DNA of 64,000 bases, from NCBI GenBank assembly GCA_964606695.1, contig CAZSHG010000014.1:1-64000 (forward strand), given 5' to 3'. This stretch comes from CAZSHG01 sp964606695 [NCBI: uncultured bacterium]. Its GTDB lineage: Bacteria > UBP14 > UBA6098. Made by a program: the position numbers and the translations under genes. The notes under the pieces were generated by a model. It was not told the DNA's origin. It saw only the letters and a program-made list of their open reading frames with translations, and did no database searches. Positions 50,066 through 58,800 of this stretch are shown one piece after another; the first letter of the stretch is position 1; each line of letters begins with the position of its first letter.

Positions 50066-50583
50066 TATTCTGGAAACATCGTATTCAGTTCTTCGAGCAG
50101 TTTATCGGTGATGTCGAGATTCTCGTCGATGTAGGCTACGTTACCTCCGGCTACGTCCATAATAAGATCGTAACCTTCGCGTTCCGCCACGTTGACCAGA
50201 GCCTCATTGATTTTTTCCAGAAGAGGCGAAGTAAGTTCGGCATTTCTGCGTTCGGCTCTGCCGCCGGTCCCAAAGATTTCGCCGAGGAATTTCTGATATT
50301 CTTCCTGTTTCTGTTGAATCAGTCGAAGGCGTTCCTGCTTCTTTTCCTCGGACAGCAGAAGCGCTTGTTGTTCCAGTTCCGTTTGCAGATCGATTAGTTC
50401 CTGCTCCATCTCGGCGGCCTCGGCCTCCCACTCGGCGACGTCTTTGTCGAACTGTGCCTGGGCGTTCGCAAAAGCGTCGTATTCTTCTCTAAGCCGCTCG
50501 GAATTGATATAGGCAAGCTTGAAATCCGCTCCGTAAGCGGCTATCGCGATTAGCAAGATCGCAATTGTGAGGATTTTTTTCAT
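50065..50583 (-). CDS. skp: Skp/OmpH-family periplasmic chaperone
   Basis: 172 residues from ATG 50583, which has AAGGAG 5-6 nt upstream; the longer frame to 50616 lacks one. A signal peptide (MKKILTIAILLIAIAAYG) is followed by the OmpH opening FKLAYINSERLREEYDAF and a long coiled coil (EWEAEAAEMEQELIDLQTELEQ...), then GYDLIMDVAGGNVAYID. Skp trimers hold unfolded outer-membrane barrels in the periplasm. This is useful to the many barrels in the window. First gene of the lpxD operon and divergent from glmM. Confidence 0.9.
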   Translation of the reverse strand: MKKILTIAILLIAIAAYGADFKLAYINSERLREEYDAFANAQAQFDKDVAEWEAEAAEMEQELIDLQTELEQQALLLSEEKKQERLRLIQQKQEEYQKFLGEIFGTGGRAERRNAELTSPLLEKINEALVNVAEREGYDLIMDVAGGNVAYIDENLDITDKLLEELNTMFPE

Positions 50584-50681
50584 TGTTTCTCCTTGGTTCG
50601 ATTCGATATTTGTCAAAATATAAACTTAAAAGACGTCAAAGCAAGCCTATTGTTGTTTTATCTCGAAAATCGGCTATCTAC

Positions 50682-50709
50682 TTGACAAAAAAAACAATTG
50701 AGTTAACTT
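50682..50709 (+). promoter_or_regulatory. Candidate promoter of glmM
   Basis: TTGACA (50682-50687) is followed at 16 bp by TAACTT (50704-50709). The -35 box is perfect, the -10 box weak. It lies 30 bp before the ATG of glmM, with AGGAG in between. Confidence 0.5.
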
Positions 50710-50739
50710 ACTTGCAGACATTATACCAACAGGAGTAAA

Positions 50740-52062
50740 ATGCTAAAAGAGAGTATCAGCGGAGTTAGAGGAATAGTCGGAGAAGACCTGACGCCGGAAA
50801 TAATAATATACTACTGCCACGCTTTTTCCGCGCTTTTGCCGCAGGGGCCGATTGTCGTCGCGCGAGACAGCCGACCGCACGGGGAAGCTATAGCCAGTCT
50901 TGTTTCATCCGTTCTTCGCCTTGCGGGAAGGGATATTATCGACATCGGTATCCAGTCAACGCCGACCGCCGAGGTCGTTACGGAACGAACAAAGTCCGCG
51001 GGCGGGATTATCATCACGGCCAGCCATAATCCAATCGAATGGAACGCGATGAAGTTCATCAAGTCCGACGGTTTGTTTTTAAACGCGGTCGAGGTCGATA
51101 AGTTATTGACGCTAAAACAACAGAATCTCAAATGGGCGACATTCGATAAATGCGGGAGCTACGAATTCCTGAAGAACGGACAAAATTATCATATCGACGC
51201 CGTGATATGGCTCCCCTGGCTCGACGCCGAGATTATACGTAAGTCCGGTTTCAAAGTAGTCCTCGATGCCAACGGCGGAACCGGCGCGATAGCCATGATA
51301 CCGCTTCTCGATAAACTCGGTTGCGATGTAATCCAGTATAACTGTGCTCCGAATGGACGATTCCATCATGAACCCGAACCTCGATCCGAAAACCTGAGCG
51401 ATCTTTCTGCAATGGTAATTTCCCATAACGCCGACATAGGCCTGGCAACCGATCCCGACGCCGACCGGCTTGCACTCGTCGATGAAAACGGCGTCGCTAT
51501 CGGCGAGGAATATACTCTGGCAATCGGCTCTGCTGAAGTTGCCGAGTTTATGGAAGGTCCCATAGTCGTGAACCTTTCCACCAGCGCGATGGTCGAATCT
51601 CTCGGAAGGGAGATTATCAGAACCCCGGTAGGCGAAATAAATGTCTCCATGAAAATGCTGGAAATCGAATCGCCCGTCGGCGGCGAGGGCAACGGCGGTC
51701 TCATTGTCCCAGCCTGCCATCCCGGCAGAGACGGCATTCTGGCGGCGGCGGTTATACTCCACAGAATGGCACGAACCGGCAAGAAACTTTCCCGACTTGC
51801 AAACGAGTTCCCAAAGCTATTTATGATCAAGGATAAAACGGAATCTTCCATGTCATATAGCCCCCTCGAAGAATTGCTGAGAGACGCTTTTAAGATCAAA
51901 GATATCGATCGCACCGACGGCGTGCGAATCACAATGGACGATGGATGGCTTCATATACGGGCGTCCAATACGGAACCGATAATGAGGCTTATAGCGGAAA
52001 GCGAAAGCGAAGAACGGACGAGGGAGATAATCGACCGGGCAAAAAGGCTTATCGAGGGCTGA
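50740..52062 (+). CDS. glmM: Phosphoglucosamine mutase (GlmM-type)
   Basis: A 440-residue phosphohexomutase. The N-terminus ISGVRGIVGEDLTPE, active-site S95 in TASHNP, the magnesium loop DPDADRLAL, the sugar-specificity loop GEGNGGL and the phosphate loop RASNTEPIMRLIAES are all in place. GEGNGG differs from phosphomannomutases and, with glmS directly downstream, indicates glucosamine-6-P to glucosamine-1-P conversion for UDP-GlcNAc. Some GlmM-like proteins of archaea have this shorter length, so a dual mutase is possible. Confidence 0.85.
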   Translation: MLKESISGVRGIVGEDLTPEIIIYYCHAFSALLPQGPIVVARDSRPHGEAIASLVSSVLRLAGRDIIDIGIQSTPTAEVVTERTKSAGGIIITASHNPIEWNAMKFIKSDGLFLNAVEVDKLLTLKQQNLKWATFDKCGSYEFLKNGQNYHIDAVIWLPWLDAEIIRKSGFKVVLDANGGTGAIAMIPLLDKLGCDVIQYNCAPNGRFHHEPEPRSENLSDLSAMVISHNADIGLATDPDADRLALVDENGVAIGEEYTLAIGSAEVAEFMEGPIVVNLSTSAMVESLGREIIRTPVGEINVSMKMLEIESPVGGEGNGGLIVPACHPGRDGILAAAVILHRMARTGKKLSRLANEFPKLFMIKDKTESSMSYSPLEELLRDAFKIKDIDRTDGVRITMDDGWLHIRASNTEPIMRLIAESESEERTREIIDRAKRLIEG

Positions 52063-52137
52063 TATTCCATCTCCCCCTCTTAAACCTCGATAAAAAAAAC
52101 ATTCCAAATCGATTCCGGACTATCGGATTTATTATCG

Positions 52138-52154
52138 ACGGTTTGGCAAACCGT
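52138..52154. promoter_or_regulatory. Dyad operator over the glmS promoter
   Basis: ACGGTTTG and CAAACCGT are perfect 8-bp arms around a single G. They overlap a possible -35 (TTGGCA, 52143-52148) whose -10 TAATAT (52165-52170) is 16 bp on. A repressor bound here would shut glmS independently of glmM. Confidence 0.5.
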
Positions 52155-52198
52155 TTGTTAGAATTAATATGCTCTTAACCTTACTTCCGGAGATAAAT

Positions 52199-54043
52199 AT
52201 GTGCGGCATAGTTGGATACATCGGCAAAAGAAAGGCTTTTCCCGTTCTTCTCGACGGATTAAAACGTCTCGAATACAGGGGCTACGATTCCGCGGGACTC
52301 GCTTATCACACCGATGAGGGCATCAAAACCCTCAAAGTCATCGGAAAAATTGTCGAACTCGAGAAAGAACTCGTTGATATCGACGACAAACCCTCAGTCG
52401 GCATCGCCCATACGCGATGGGCAACTCACGGCGAACCTTCGGTTACGAACGCCCATCCCCACACCGATTGCACCGGCAAAATCGCGGTCGTCCACAACGG
52501 GATCATCGAGAACTATCGCGCTTTAAGGCAATATCTAACCGACAGAGGACATAAATTCACAACCGATACGGATACAGAAGTTATCGCGCATCTTATCGAG
52601 GATGTTTATAACGGCGGCGACATCCCATTCTGGAAGGCCGTGCGCGGGGCGCTACGAGAAATCGAAGGCACTTACGGTATCGCCGTGCTGTTCGAGGACG
52701 AACCCAATAAAATTTTCGCGGCAAGGCACGGTAGTCCTTTGCTTATCGGTGCGGGCGACGGTGAGCATATCGTCGCTTCGGATGCCGCCGCAGTGGTTCG
52801 ATACACCGACCGTGTTATCTACCTCGATGAAGGCTCCCTGGCGACAATCAAGGCGAACTCCGTGGTCATTTCGACATTGGAAGCCGAGCCGATCACACCG
52901 AAAATCGAAAAAATCTCTATGACACTGAACGAGATCGAGAAGAGCGGATATCCACATTTCATGCTCAAGGAGATTTACGAACAACCCCAAACTTTAGAAA
53001 ATGCCTACAGGGGACGTTTGAACGTCCAGGAGGGCACCGTCAGACTGAACGGCCTTAAGAATTACTTCGATTACCTCCGCGATATAGACAGAATCATGAT
53101 TACCGCATGCGGAACGAGCTGGCACGCGGCGCTTATCGGCGAATATCTCATCGAGGAACTCGCACGCATCCCCGTTGAGGTCGATTACGCATCCGAATTC
53201 CGTTACAGAAATCCGATCATTCGCGAAGGCGAAGCGCTGTTCGTCATCAGCCAATCCGGCGAAACCGCCGACACATTGGCCGCATTGCGCGAGGCCAAAC
53301 GCATGGGAATACCCGTCTTCGGCATCGTCAACGTAGTCGGTTCGACAATCGCGCGCGAAACGGACGCGGGCGTCTATATCCACGCTGGCCCGGAAATCGG
53401 GGTGGCATCGACAAAGGCCTTCACGAGCCAGGTCATGGTTTTACTCGAAATCGCCCTACTTTTAAGCCGTATGAAGGGTTATTCGATGGCGCAGGGAACT
53501 CGATTAATAAACGAACTCAAAAACGTCCCGGGAATGGTCGCCAAGGTGCTCGATAAGGAAAAAGAAAGCGGCCATATTCTCGAAATCGCTAAGAAGTATT
53601 ACAAGATGCACAATTTCCTCTATCTCGGCAGAGCGATGCAGTTCCCGGTCGCACTGGAAGGCGCGCTGAAACTCAAGGAAATCAGTTATGTCCACGCCGA
53701 GGGCTACCCCGCCGCCGAGATGAAACACGGCCCCATAGCCCTTATCGACGACGACACGCCAACTGTCTTCATCGCCACCGAGGATCCGCTCTACGACAAG
53801 ATCATATCGAATATAGAGGAAGTCCGTGCGCGCGGCGGCAAGGTCATCGTGATCGCATCGGACGGCGATGACAAAATCTCCGCCCTGACCGAGGACATCA
53901 TCTACGTCCCGAAGGCCGATCCACTGGTGATGCCGCTGATCACCGCGTTACCCATGCAAATCCTCGCCTATCACATTGCCGTTCTGCGGGGCACCAACGT
54001 CGATCAGCCGCGCAATCTGGCGAAATCGGTTACGGTGGAATAG
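52199..54043 (+). CDS. glmS: Glutamine-fructose-6-phosphate aminotransferase GlmS
   Basis: A 614-residue enzyme: N-terminal glutaminase starting MCGIVGYIGKRKAF, whose C2 becomes the N-terminal nucleophile, then two SIS isomerase domains (GTSWHAALIGEYL, SQSGETADTLAALREAK, STKAFTSQVMVLL) and the C-terminal LRGTNVDQPRNLAKSVTVE. It makes glucosamine-6-phosphate, the first committed step to UDP-GlcNAc, which glmM next door continues. The open frame extends to 52169 but the nucleophile requires the start at 52199, which also has GGAGA before it. No glmS ribozyme fold is visible in the 137-bp leader. Confidence 0.97.
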   Translation: MCGIVGYIGKRKAFPVLLDGLKRLEYRGYDSAGLAYHTDEGIKTLKVIGKIVELEKELVDIDDKPSVGIAHTRWATHGEPSVTNAHPHTDCTGKIAVVHNGIIENYRALRQYLTDRGHKFTTDTDTEVIAHLIEDVYNGGDIPFWKAVRGALREIEGTYGIAVLFEDEPNKIFAARHGSPLLIGAGDGEHIVASDAAAVVRYTDRVIYLDEGSLATIKANSVVISTLEAEPITPKIEKISMTLNEIEKSGYPHFMLKEIYEQPQTLENAYRGRLNVQEGTVRLNGLKNYFDYLRDIDRIMITACGTSWHAALIGEYLIEELARIPVEVDYASEFRYRNPIIREGEALFVISQSGETADTLAALREAKRMGIPVFGIVNVVGSTIARETDAGVYIHAGPEIGVASTKAFTSQVMVLLEIALLLSRMKGYSMAQGTRLINELKNVPGMVAKVLDKEKESGHILEIAKKYYKMHNFLYLGRAMQFPVALEGALKLKEISYVHAEGYPAAEMKHGPIALIDDDTPTVFIATEDPLYDKIISNIEEVRARGGKVIVIASDGDDKISALTEDIIYVPKADPLVMPLITALPMQILAYHIAVLRGTNVDQPRNLAKSVTVE

Positions 54044-54427
54044 GAAATCCCTTCCGTAAGGGTATTCTTCGACCATTGAGGGGTTATTCGAACTTAAAAA
54101 AGAAGTATAAAATGCTTTTTCGATATAATATTTGACTTTTGAAAAATACGAAAATGTGTCTGGACTTATGTTGCACCCTTCTGGACTTGTGTTAGATCCT
54201 TTTGGACTTTTTATAATTTCTTCTACACTTTCGCTCAGCCATAGGGTTTTGCGGCTGATTCCAACTTTTTGAGTTCTATTTGTCAGATATTTATTAAATG
54301 AACGATTTTAATACTCGATAGATACCCTTTAGGTTGCCATTCTTCATTATACATTCTACATTCTCCATTATTTCTGTTTCCTTTTTCAAAAAAATTTCTA
54401 TATTATATCTTAATCGGGAGGATAAAT
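54044..54427. other. AT-rich spacer with 21-bp repeats
   Basis: No gene is supported. The spacer separates glmS from the GspE-like gene. Contents: a weak stem CCCTT/AAGGG (54049-54062) after glmS, an AT-rich run, three 21-bp repeats (54160-54222), and AT-rich leader up to the GGAGG of the next gene. Confidence 0.6.
54160..54222. repeat. Three degenerate 21-bp direct repeats
   Basis: CTGGACTTATGTTGCACCC (54160-54178) recurs as CTGGACTTGTGTTAGATCC (54181-54199) and, more weakly, as TTGGACTTTTTATAATTTC (54202-54220); the exact period is 21 bp. TGGACTT is invariant. It lies about 200 bp upstream of the GspE-like gene. Confidence 0.65.
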
Positions 54428-56068
54428 ATGAAGACAAAACGCCTGGGAGAAATACTTGTCGATTCCAATCTGCTTACCGAGGAACAGCTTCGTCAGGCGC
54501 TTCGAATACAGGAGAATCAAGGCGGCAAACTCGGAGAAATACTGGTTCATCTCGATTTAGTCGATGAGGGCACGATAGCCGATATCGTCAGCGAACAACG
54601 CGATTTCAAACGCGTCGAACTGGATCCCCAAAAAACGGACAAACGTTTGTTATCGATTGTGCCTCGGGACGTCTGCCGCAAATACAGAATTATCCCGTAT
54701 CAGGTCGAAAACGACAGGTTAATCCTGGCGATGGACGACCCTTTGAACAAATTCGCAATCGATATCGTCGAGTTTATCACGAACTTCAAAGTAACACCGG
54801 GAATCGCGGAACCGTCGCGTATAGAGGAATTACTGGACGAAATTTACGGCGAACCCGAAGAGAAAAAGAAAGCAAAAGCCCCCTCGGCGCGAGTTGCCGA
54901 AAAGGCGGATTCAGGTATCCCCACTCTTACCTGCGACCCGGACAGTGTGATGGACGACATCGACAGGATAACGTCCACCGCGATGAAAGAGAGGGCGACG
55001 GACGTCCATTTCGATTCGGCGCACGGTTTGTCCAGAGTCCGTTTCCGGATAAACGGCGTCCTTGCCGATAAGTTCAATATCCCGGAAAAGAATCATGAAA
55101 AAGCGATCTCGAGGCTCAAGATTCTCGCAAACCTGGACGAGGACCGGTCCGATCTGGAACAAACCGGGGCTTTCTCGATAAAACGGCACGACAGGAACAT
55201 CATTTTCAAGGCCCATTTCGTCCCGACGATTACCGGCACGAACTCCGTGATCGAGTTAGTCGATGAGACCGAACCAAAACGCGGATTGGAACAACTTGGT
55301 TTGACTCCTCACGAACTCGCGGTGGTAATCGAGAATATTTTCAAACCCGGCGGTATGGTGCTTATTTGCGGCCCGGGGGACGTCGGTAAAACAACCTTGC
55401 TTTACGCTATCCTGAAGAAATTATCGAGCAAGGAGAAGAAAATTTTCACGCTGGAACGCCAGCCAGAGGAAACGCTCAGTTTCGCAAGTCAGGTAAAGAT
55501 AGAATTCAACAAGGGGATGAATTACTCCGTCGTGCTATCGAATATCCTCAAGATGGATCCGGATATCATTATGATAGACGAAATAACCGATTCTCAAACG
55601 GCTCAAAACGCCATGAGGGCGGCGTATTCCGGCAAAACACTGATATCTTCGTTATACACGCGCGATACTTTCGAGGGTGTTATCCGATTGATGGACTACG
55701 GCATCGACCCCTTCGTCATCGCGGATTCTCTGAACGTGGCTATTTCGCCGAGATTAATCAGGACTCTATGCCAATCTTGCAGGGAACAATCCAAACTTAA
55801 TGACGGCAGAATCGTTTACCGTCCCCGAGCCTGCGACCATTGCGGTCACACGGGTTATTCGGACAGGACGGGTATCTTCGAGATTATCCCCGGACACGAT
55901 TTAACCCGCGAGATATTGGATAGCGCTTCTACTGTGGAATCTCTCGCCACGACGCTTCACGAAAAGGGAATTAATTCCCTGTGGCAAAAAGCGGTCAAAA
56001 AGGTTCTGGCGGGGGATACATCGCTGACGGAAATCGTCCGCGCCATCCCGAAAATGCCCTGGGATTGA
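54428..56068 (+). CDS. Divergent GspE/PilB-family ATPase
   Basis: A 546-residue secretion or pilus ATPase: GspE_N domain (RLGEILVDSNLLTEEQLRQAL..., 5-140), a linker, a PAS-like N2 region (TDVHFDSAHGLSRVRFRINGVL), and the motor with Walker A GPGDVGKTT (315-323), Walker B DPDIIMIDEITDSQTA (378-392) and a C-x2-C...C-x2-C zinc site (448/451/469/472). Several motor positions differ from active GspE/PilB: the Walker A has GDV for TGS, and the His box reads SLYTRDT where LHTND is usual. No pilus genes are nearby. It may be a low-activity or regulatory member. GGAGG precedes the ATG. Confidence 0.85.
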   Translation: MKTKRLGEILVDSNLLTEEQLRQALRIQENQGGKLGEILVHLDLVDEGTIADIVSEQRDFKRVELDPQKTDKRLLSIVPRDVCRKYRIIPYQVENDRLILAMDDPLNKFAIDIVEFITNFKVTPGIAEPSRIEELLDEIYGEPEEKKKAKAPSARVAEKADSGIPTLTCDPDSVMDDIDRITSTAMKERATDVHFDSAHGLSRVRFRINGVLADKFNIPEKNHEKAISRLKILANLDEDRSDLEQTGAFSIKRHDRNIIFKAHFVPTITGTNSVIELVDETEPKRGLEQLGLTPHELAVVIENIFKPGGMVLICGPGDVGKTTLLYAILKKLSSKEKKIFTLERQPEETLSFASQVKIEFNKGMNYSVVLSNILKMDPDIIMIDEITDSQTAQNAMRAAYSGKTLISSLYTRDTFEGVIRLMDYGIDPFVIADSLNVAISPRLIRTLCQSCREQSKLNDGRIVYRPRACDHCGHTGYSDRTGIFEIIPGHDLTREILDSASTVESLATTLHEKGINSLWQKAVKKVLAGDTSLTEIVRAIPKMPWD

Positions 56069-56089
56069 TATTAACTAATTCCGGCAATC

Positions 56090-56122
56090 AAAAAGCCCGA
56101 CTTCACAGCCGGGCTTTTTTTG
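56090..56122 (+). terminator. Bidirectional terminator between convergent genes
   Basis: AAAAGCCCG (56091-56099) pairs with CGGGCTTTT (56110-56118) over a 10-nt loop, flanked by A-rich and T-rich runs. It ends the GspE-like gene and the lipoprotein gene coming from the other strand (stop at 56138). Confidence 0.88.
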
Positions 56123-56137
56123 TGTTATGATTGGAGT

Positions 56138-57850
56138 TTACAGCGGTATCGTTACCGTATCTTCCACTACTTCGAGCTGAGTTTTGATGAACTCGAGGGT
56201 GTTCTCCATAACCTGTTCGACCTGACCCTCATCGTTATTCATTAGATACAGTGGAAAACCGAAGTAAGCCGAGCGGAAACTTGGTGCAACGTAACGAAGT
56301 GCTACCGGCACGCCGTTGAAGTCCGTGCTTTCCGCGGGGGTAGCGTCAGCAGTAATGCCGAAACTGTATAATCTTTCCGTATATGGACTTCCGCCGTAAG
56401 AAGGTGGACGCATTCCAATTCGAGAAACTTTGTTGATTGACGCGGAACCGTCGAATGTTTTACCTGGATCGATTTCGAGTGTTGGATAACCGGAAATACC
56501 TTCGTTAGCGATAGCACTCTGGAATATTTGACTATTTACGCCGATAATTTCGTTGTCTATTCCGAAGTAGTCATAAGAAGGTATCTCGTTCCAGGATTCG
56601 AGTTCGTTGGCGAACATATACCGGCCGTCGAATACCAGTCTGCCACCTACCTGTATATAAAGCATCGACTCCTCTAAATACTCAGTTCCTATCTTATACC
56701 CAATAGTAACGAAGTCCTGGTCTATAATCCAGATTATGCTATAATCCGCTAACGTAGTCCTGGGAACGTCCCAAGTATCACTATTAGGCGGTCTGTGAAT
56801 AGAGTAGTTATCGATCATGCCCAACGTTTGGAAACCGTCGAAAATGCCGTCATACCAGTCACGGATGATAGCGGGATCGGGATACACTACTGCATCGTTC
56901 TGGTCGATTATGAGCACCCTATGCGGGAACGTGCCGTCGATATACTGTTGGCGGATGTCCTCATCGGAAATATCGAAATATGGTTGAGCCAGCGTAATCA
57001 CCGCGGAATCTATAGCGCCGGGGTAAAAGGCGTCGTCCCGAACCTGAACGAAGAATTTATAGTCGCCGTTTTCCGGGATCTCCCCCATTATATGGGTAGT
57101 CGTGTTCCTGACCCAGGCATCCGAGGTGTCGTATCCCGAATTCACGCCACCCAGTGTGTCGTCGAGTAGCGATGTAATAACCATTTCCCCGGACATCGTT
57201 TCTACCCACCATTTGTATTCCAGTATAATCGAGTTGTCCGGGTCGTCCGCCGACCAGCTAACCTCGATGCCCTTCCAGCTATATGTAGTATCCTTGAGAA
57301 TCCAGTATTCCTCGCCCTCGAAGGGATCGGTAACTATAACGCATGAATCGGGCGGGGTGTTACTCCTGTATAGAGTCATACACACTACGTCGGAATATAA
57401 ACCTTCATTATCCAGCCCGCGGACACAAAACAGATGTTTGGTAACCGAATCGGGGTCCAGAATTTGCAGGAAAACCGTATCGCTCGTGCTGGAACTTTCG
57501 ACCCTCGTCCAGGTTATCTTCATTCCGTCGATAGTAATGAGCGAATCGACGTCTGCAAGATCTTGCTGGTTTGTAAAATATTCCTCGAATTCATCAGCTT
57601 CTATTCCCTGTCCGGCCTGTTCGTGCGGAAGATCGATATATTCGTAAATATAAACCTTGCCATCGGTATCGAAAGCCTGCCAATACATAATTGGAGCCGA
57701 CCCGACGGTATCGCCGTCCGAGGGATTATTATAGAGTTGGATCATGGGTTTTTGATTCTCATTTATGTCGCCCTTATAGTCGCAACCCGTTATTAGAAGG
57801 CCGGCAAGAACGACCATCAGAGTGATTATGATATAATTAGTCTTTCTCAT
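56138..57850 (-). CDS. Large lipoprotein of unknown function
   Basis: A 570-residue lipoprotein (signal MRKTNYIIITLMVVLAGLLI, lipobox TGC, C23). Residues about 35-300 hold two Ig/FN3-like repeats (QKPMIQLYNNPSDGDTVGSAPIMYWQAFDTDGKVYIYEY; NTPPDSCVIVTDPFEGEEYW...). The second half (PHRVLIIDQNDAVVYPDPAIIRDWYDGIF ... SIIWIIDQDF ... GGRLVFDGRYMF) looks like a class I glutamine-amidotransferase-like or flavodoxin-like alpha/beta fold, without visible catalytic triad. Last gene of a four-gene operon with the PorV-like barrel 12 bp upstream. Possibly a surface component handed over by that system. Confidence 0.7.
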   Translation of the reverse strand: MRKTNYIIITLMVVLAGLLITGCDYKGDINENQKPMIQLYNNPSDGDTVGSAPIMYWQAFDTDGKVYIYEYIDLPHEQAGQGIEADEFEEYFTNQQDLADVDSLITIDGMKITWTRVESSSTSDTVFLQILDPDSVTKHLFCVRGLDNEGLYSDVVCMTLYRSNTPPDSCVIVTDPFEGEEYWILKDTTYSWKGIEVSWSADDPDNSIILEYKWWVETMSGEMVITSLLDDTLGGVNSGYDTSDAWVRNTTTHIMGEIPENGDYKFFVQVRDDAFYPGAIDSAVITLAQPYFDISDEDIRQQYIDGTFPHRVLIIDQNDAVVYPDPAIIRDWYDGIFDGFQTLGMIDNYSIHRPPNSDTWDVPRTTLADYSIIWIIDQDFVTIGYKIGTEYLEESMLYIQVGGRLVFDGRYMFANELESWNEIPSYDYFGIDNEIIGVNSQIFQSAIANEGISGYPTLEIDPGKTFDGSASINKVSRIGMRPPSYGGSPYTERLYSFGITADATPAESTDFNGVPVALRYVAPSFRSAYFGFPLYLMNNDEGQVEQVMENTLEFIKTQLEVVEDTVTIPL

Positions 57851-57862
57851 TATCGCGTCCTC

Positions 57863-58789
57863 CTAAAATTCCAATCCAAGGGTGAACTTATGGGAGTTGA
57901 GCAACTCCTGCATATCGCTATACGCGTAGTCGATTTTCGTTGTAACCGAGCCAACAGGTAGTTTCAAACCCACTCCGACGTTGAACCGTTCGGCATCCCA
58001 CGCCCCAAAACGATAACCGGTTCGAACTGCGAACATATTATTGAACCAGTATTCCCCACCGACCTGGAATTTTTCGAGGTTATCGTTGGGGTGGCTTCCC
58101 TCGGCACCCAGAGTAACCTTGTGCGCGCCGACTTCATAAATATCAGCGGCAAGACCCATGTGGAAAGACATGGGCAGAGGATACGGTGTCTGAAGGAAAG
58201 TTATATCCGGCCCGAAATTGGTGAAATTCATTCCGATGCGGAGATTCCTGAACTGCGTCCTATATAAAGTTCCGATGTCCATCGCCCAGGAATGAGCTTT
58301 TACATCGGCGTAATATTCACCGACGTATCTCCATGTAACTCCGACCGAGAAGCGGTCAGTCATCTCTCGCGAATAGGTTAATCCTACCGCGAGATCGCTT
58401 GCCATGAAAGTTCTTCCGGTGCCTTCGGGTCTCCCCCAGGTCGTTTCGCGCATCTCGCCGGTTGTCAGCCCTATAGCACTTACACCGACAACCCCGCCGA
58501 GTTGTGCCACGGGCATAGCGAATGCGGCGAAATCGTGCATAATCCCCGCAGGCCAGATGTTATGCGTGAACATAACTTCTTTCCGCGAAAGATTGGTCAA
58601 TCCCGCCGGGTTGTAGTAAATCGCGGAGACATCGTTCGCCGTGGCAATAAATGCATCCCCCATTCCGACACTGCGGGCACCTACCGGGATCTCCAGGAAC
58701 TGAGCGGCCGCCGTGCCGACCTTAGCCTGACCGAAGGCGAGAATCGGAACGAGTAACAGCATTACTATTATTGTTATATATCGTCTCAT
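57863..58789 (-). CDS. PorV/PorQ-family outer-membrane protein
   Basis: A 308-residue barrel with signal peptide. The family opening AAAQFLEIPVGARSVGMGDAF, IATANDVSAIYYNPAGLT and terminal LLNSHKFTLGLEF match PorV/PorQ proteins. PorV is the shuttle that removes cargo with sorting domains from the SprA channel and passes it on for anchoring; PorQ-type relatives exist too, so the exact role is open. Here it sits between a large secreted protein (11 bp) and a lipoprotein (12 bp), far from sprA. GGGAG precedes the ATG. Confidence 0.87.
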   Translation of the reverse strand: MRRYITIIVMLLLVPILAFGQAKVGTAAAQFLEIPVGARSVGMGDAFIATANDVSAIYYNPAGLTNLSRKEVMFTHNIWPAGIMHDFAAFAMPVAQLGGVVGVSAIGLTTGEMRETTWGRPEGTGRTFMASDLAVGLTYSREMTDRFSVGVTWRYVGEYYADVKAHSWAMDIGTLYRTQFRNLRIGMNFTNFGPDITFLQTPYPLPMSFHMGLAADIYEVGAHKVTLGAEGSHPNDNLEKFQVGGEYWFNNMFAVRTGYRFGAWDAERFNVGVGLKLPVGSVTTKIDYAYSDMQELLNSHKFTLGLEF

Positions 58790-58800
58790 GATTCTCCCAA

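Noticed and set aside
52063-52198. glmS ribozyme in the glmS leader
   Set aside because: The spacer is too short and lacks the conserved ribozyme core; only a dyad and a promoter are visible.
54049-54062. Terminator after glmS (CCCTT/AAGGG)
   Set aside because: Only five base pairs and no T-run follow, so it is too weak to call.
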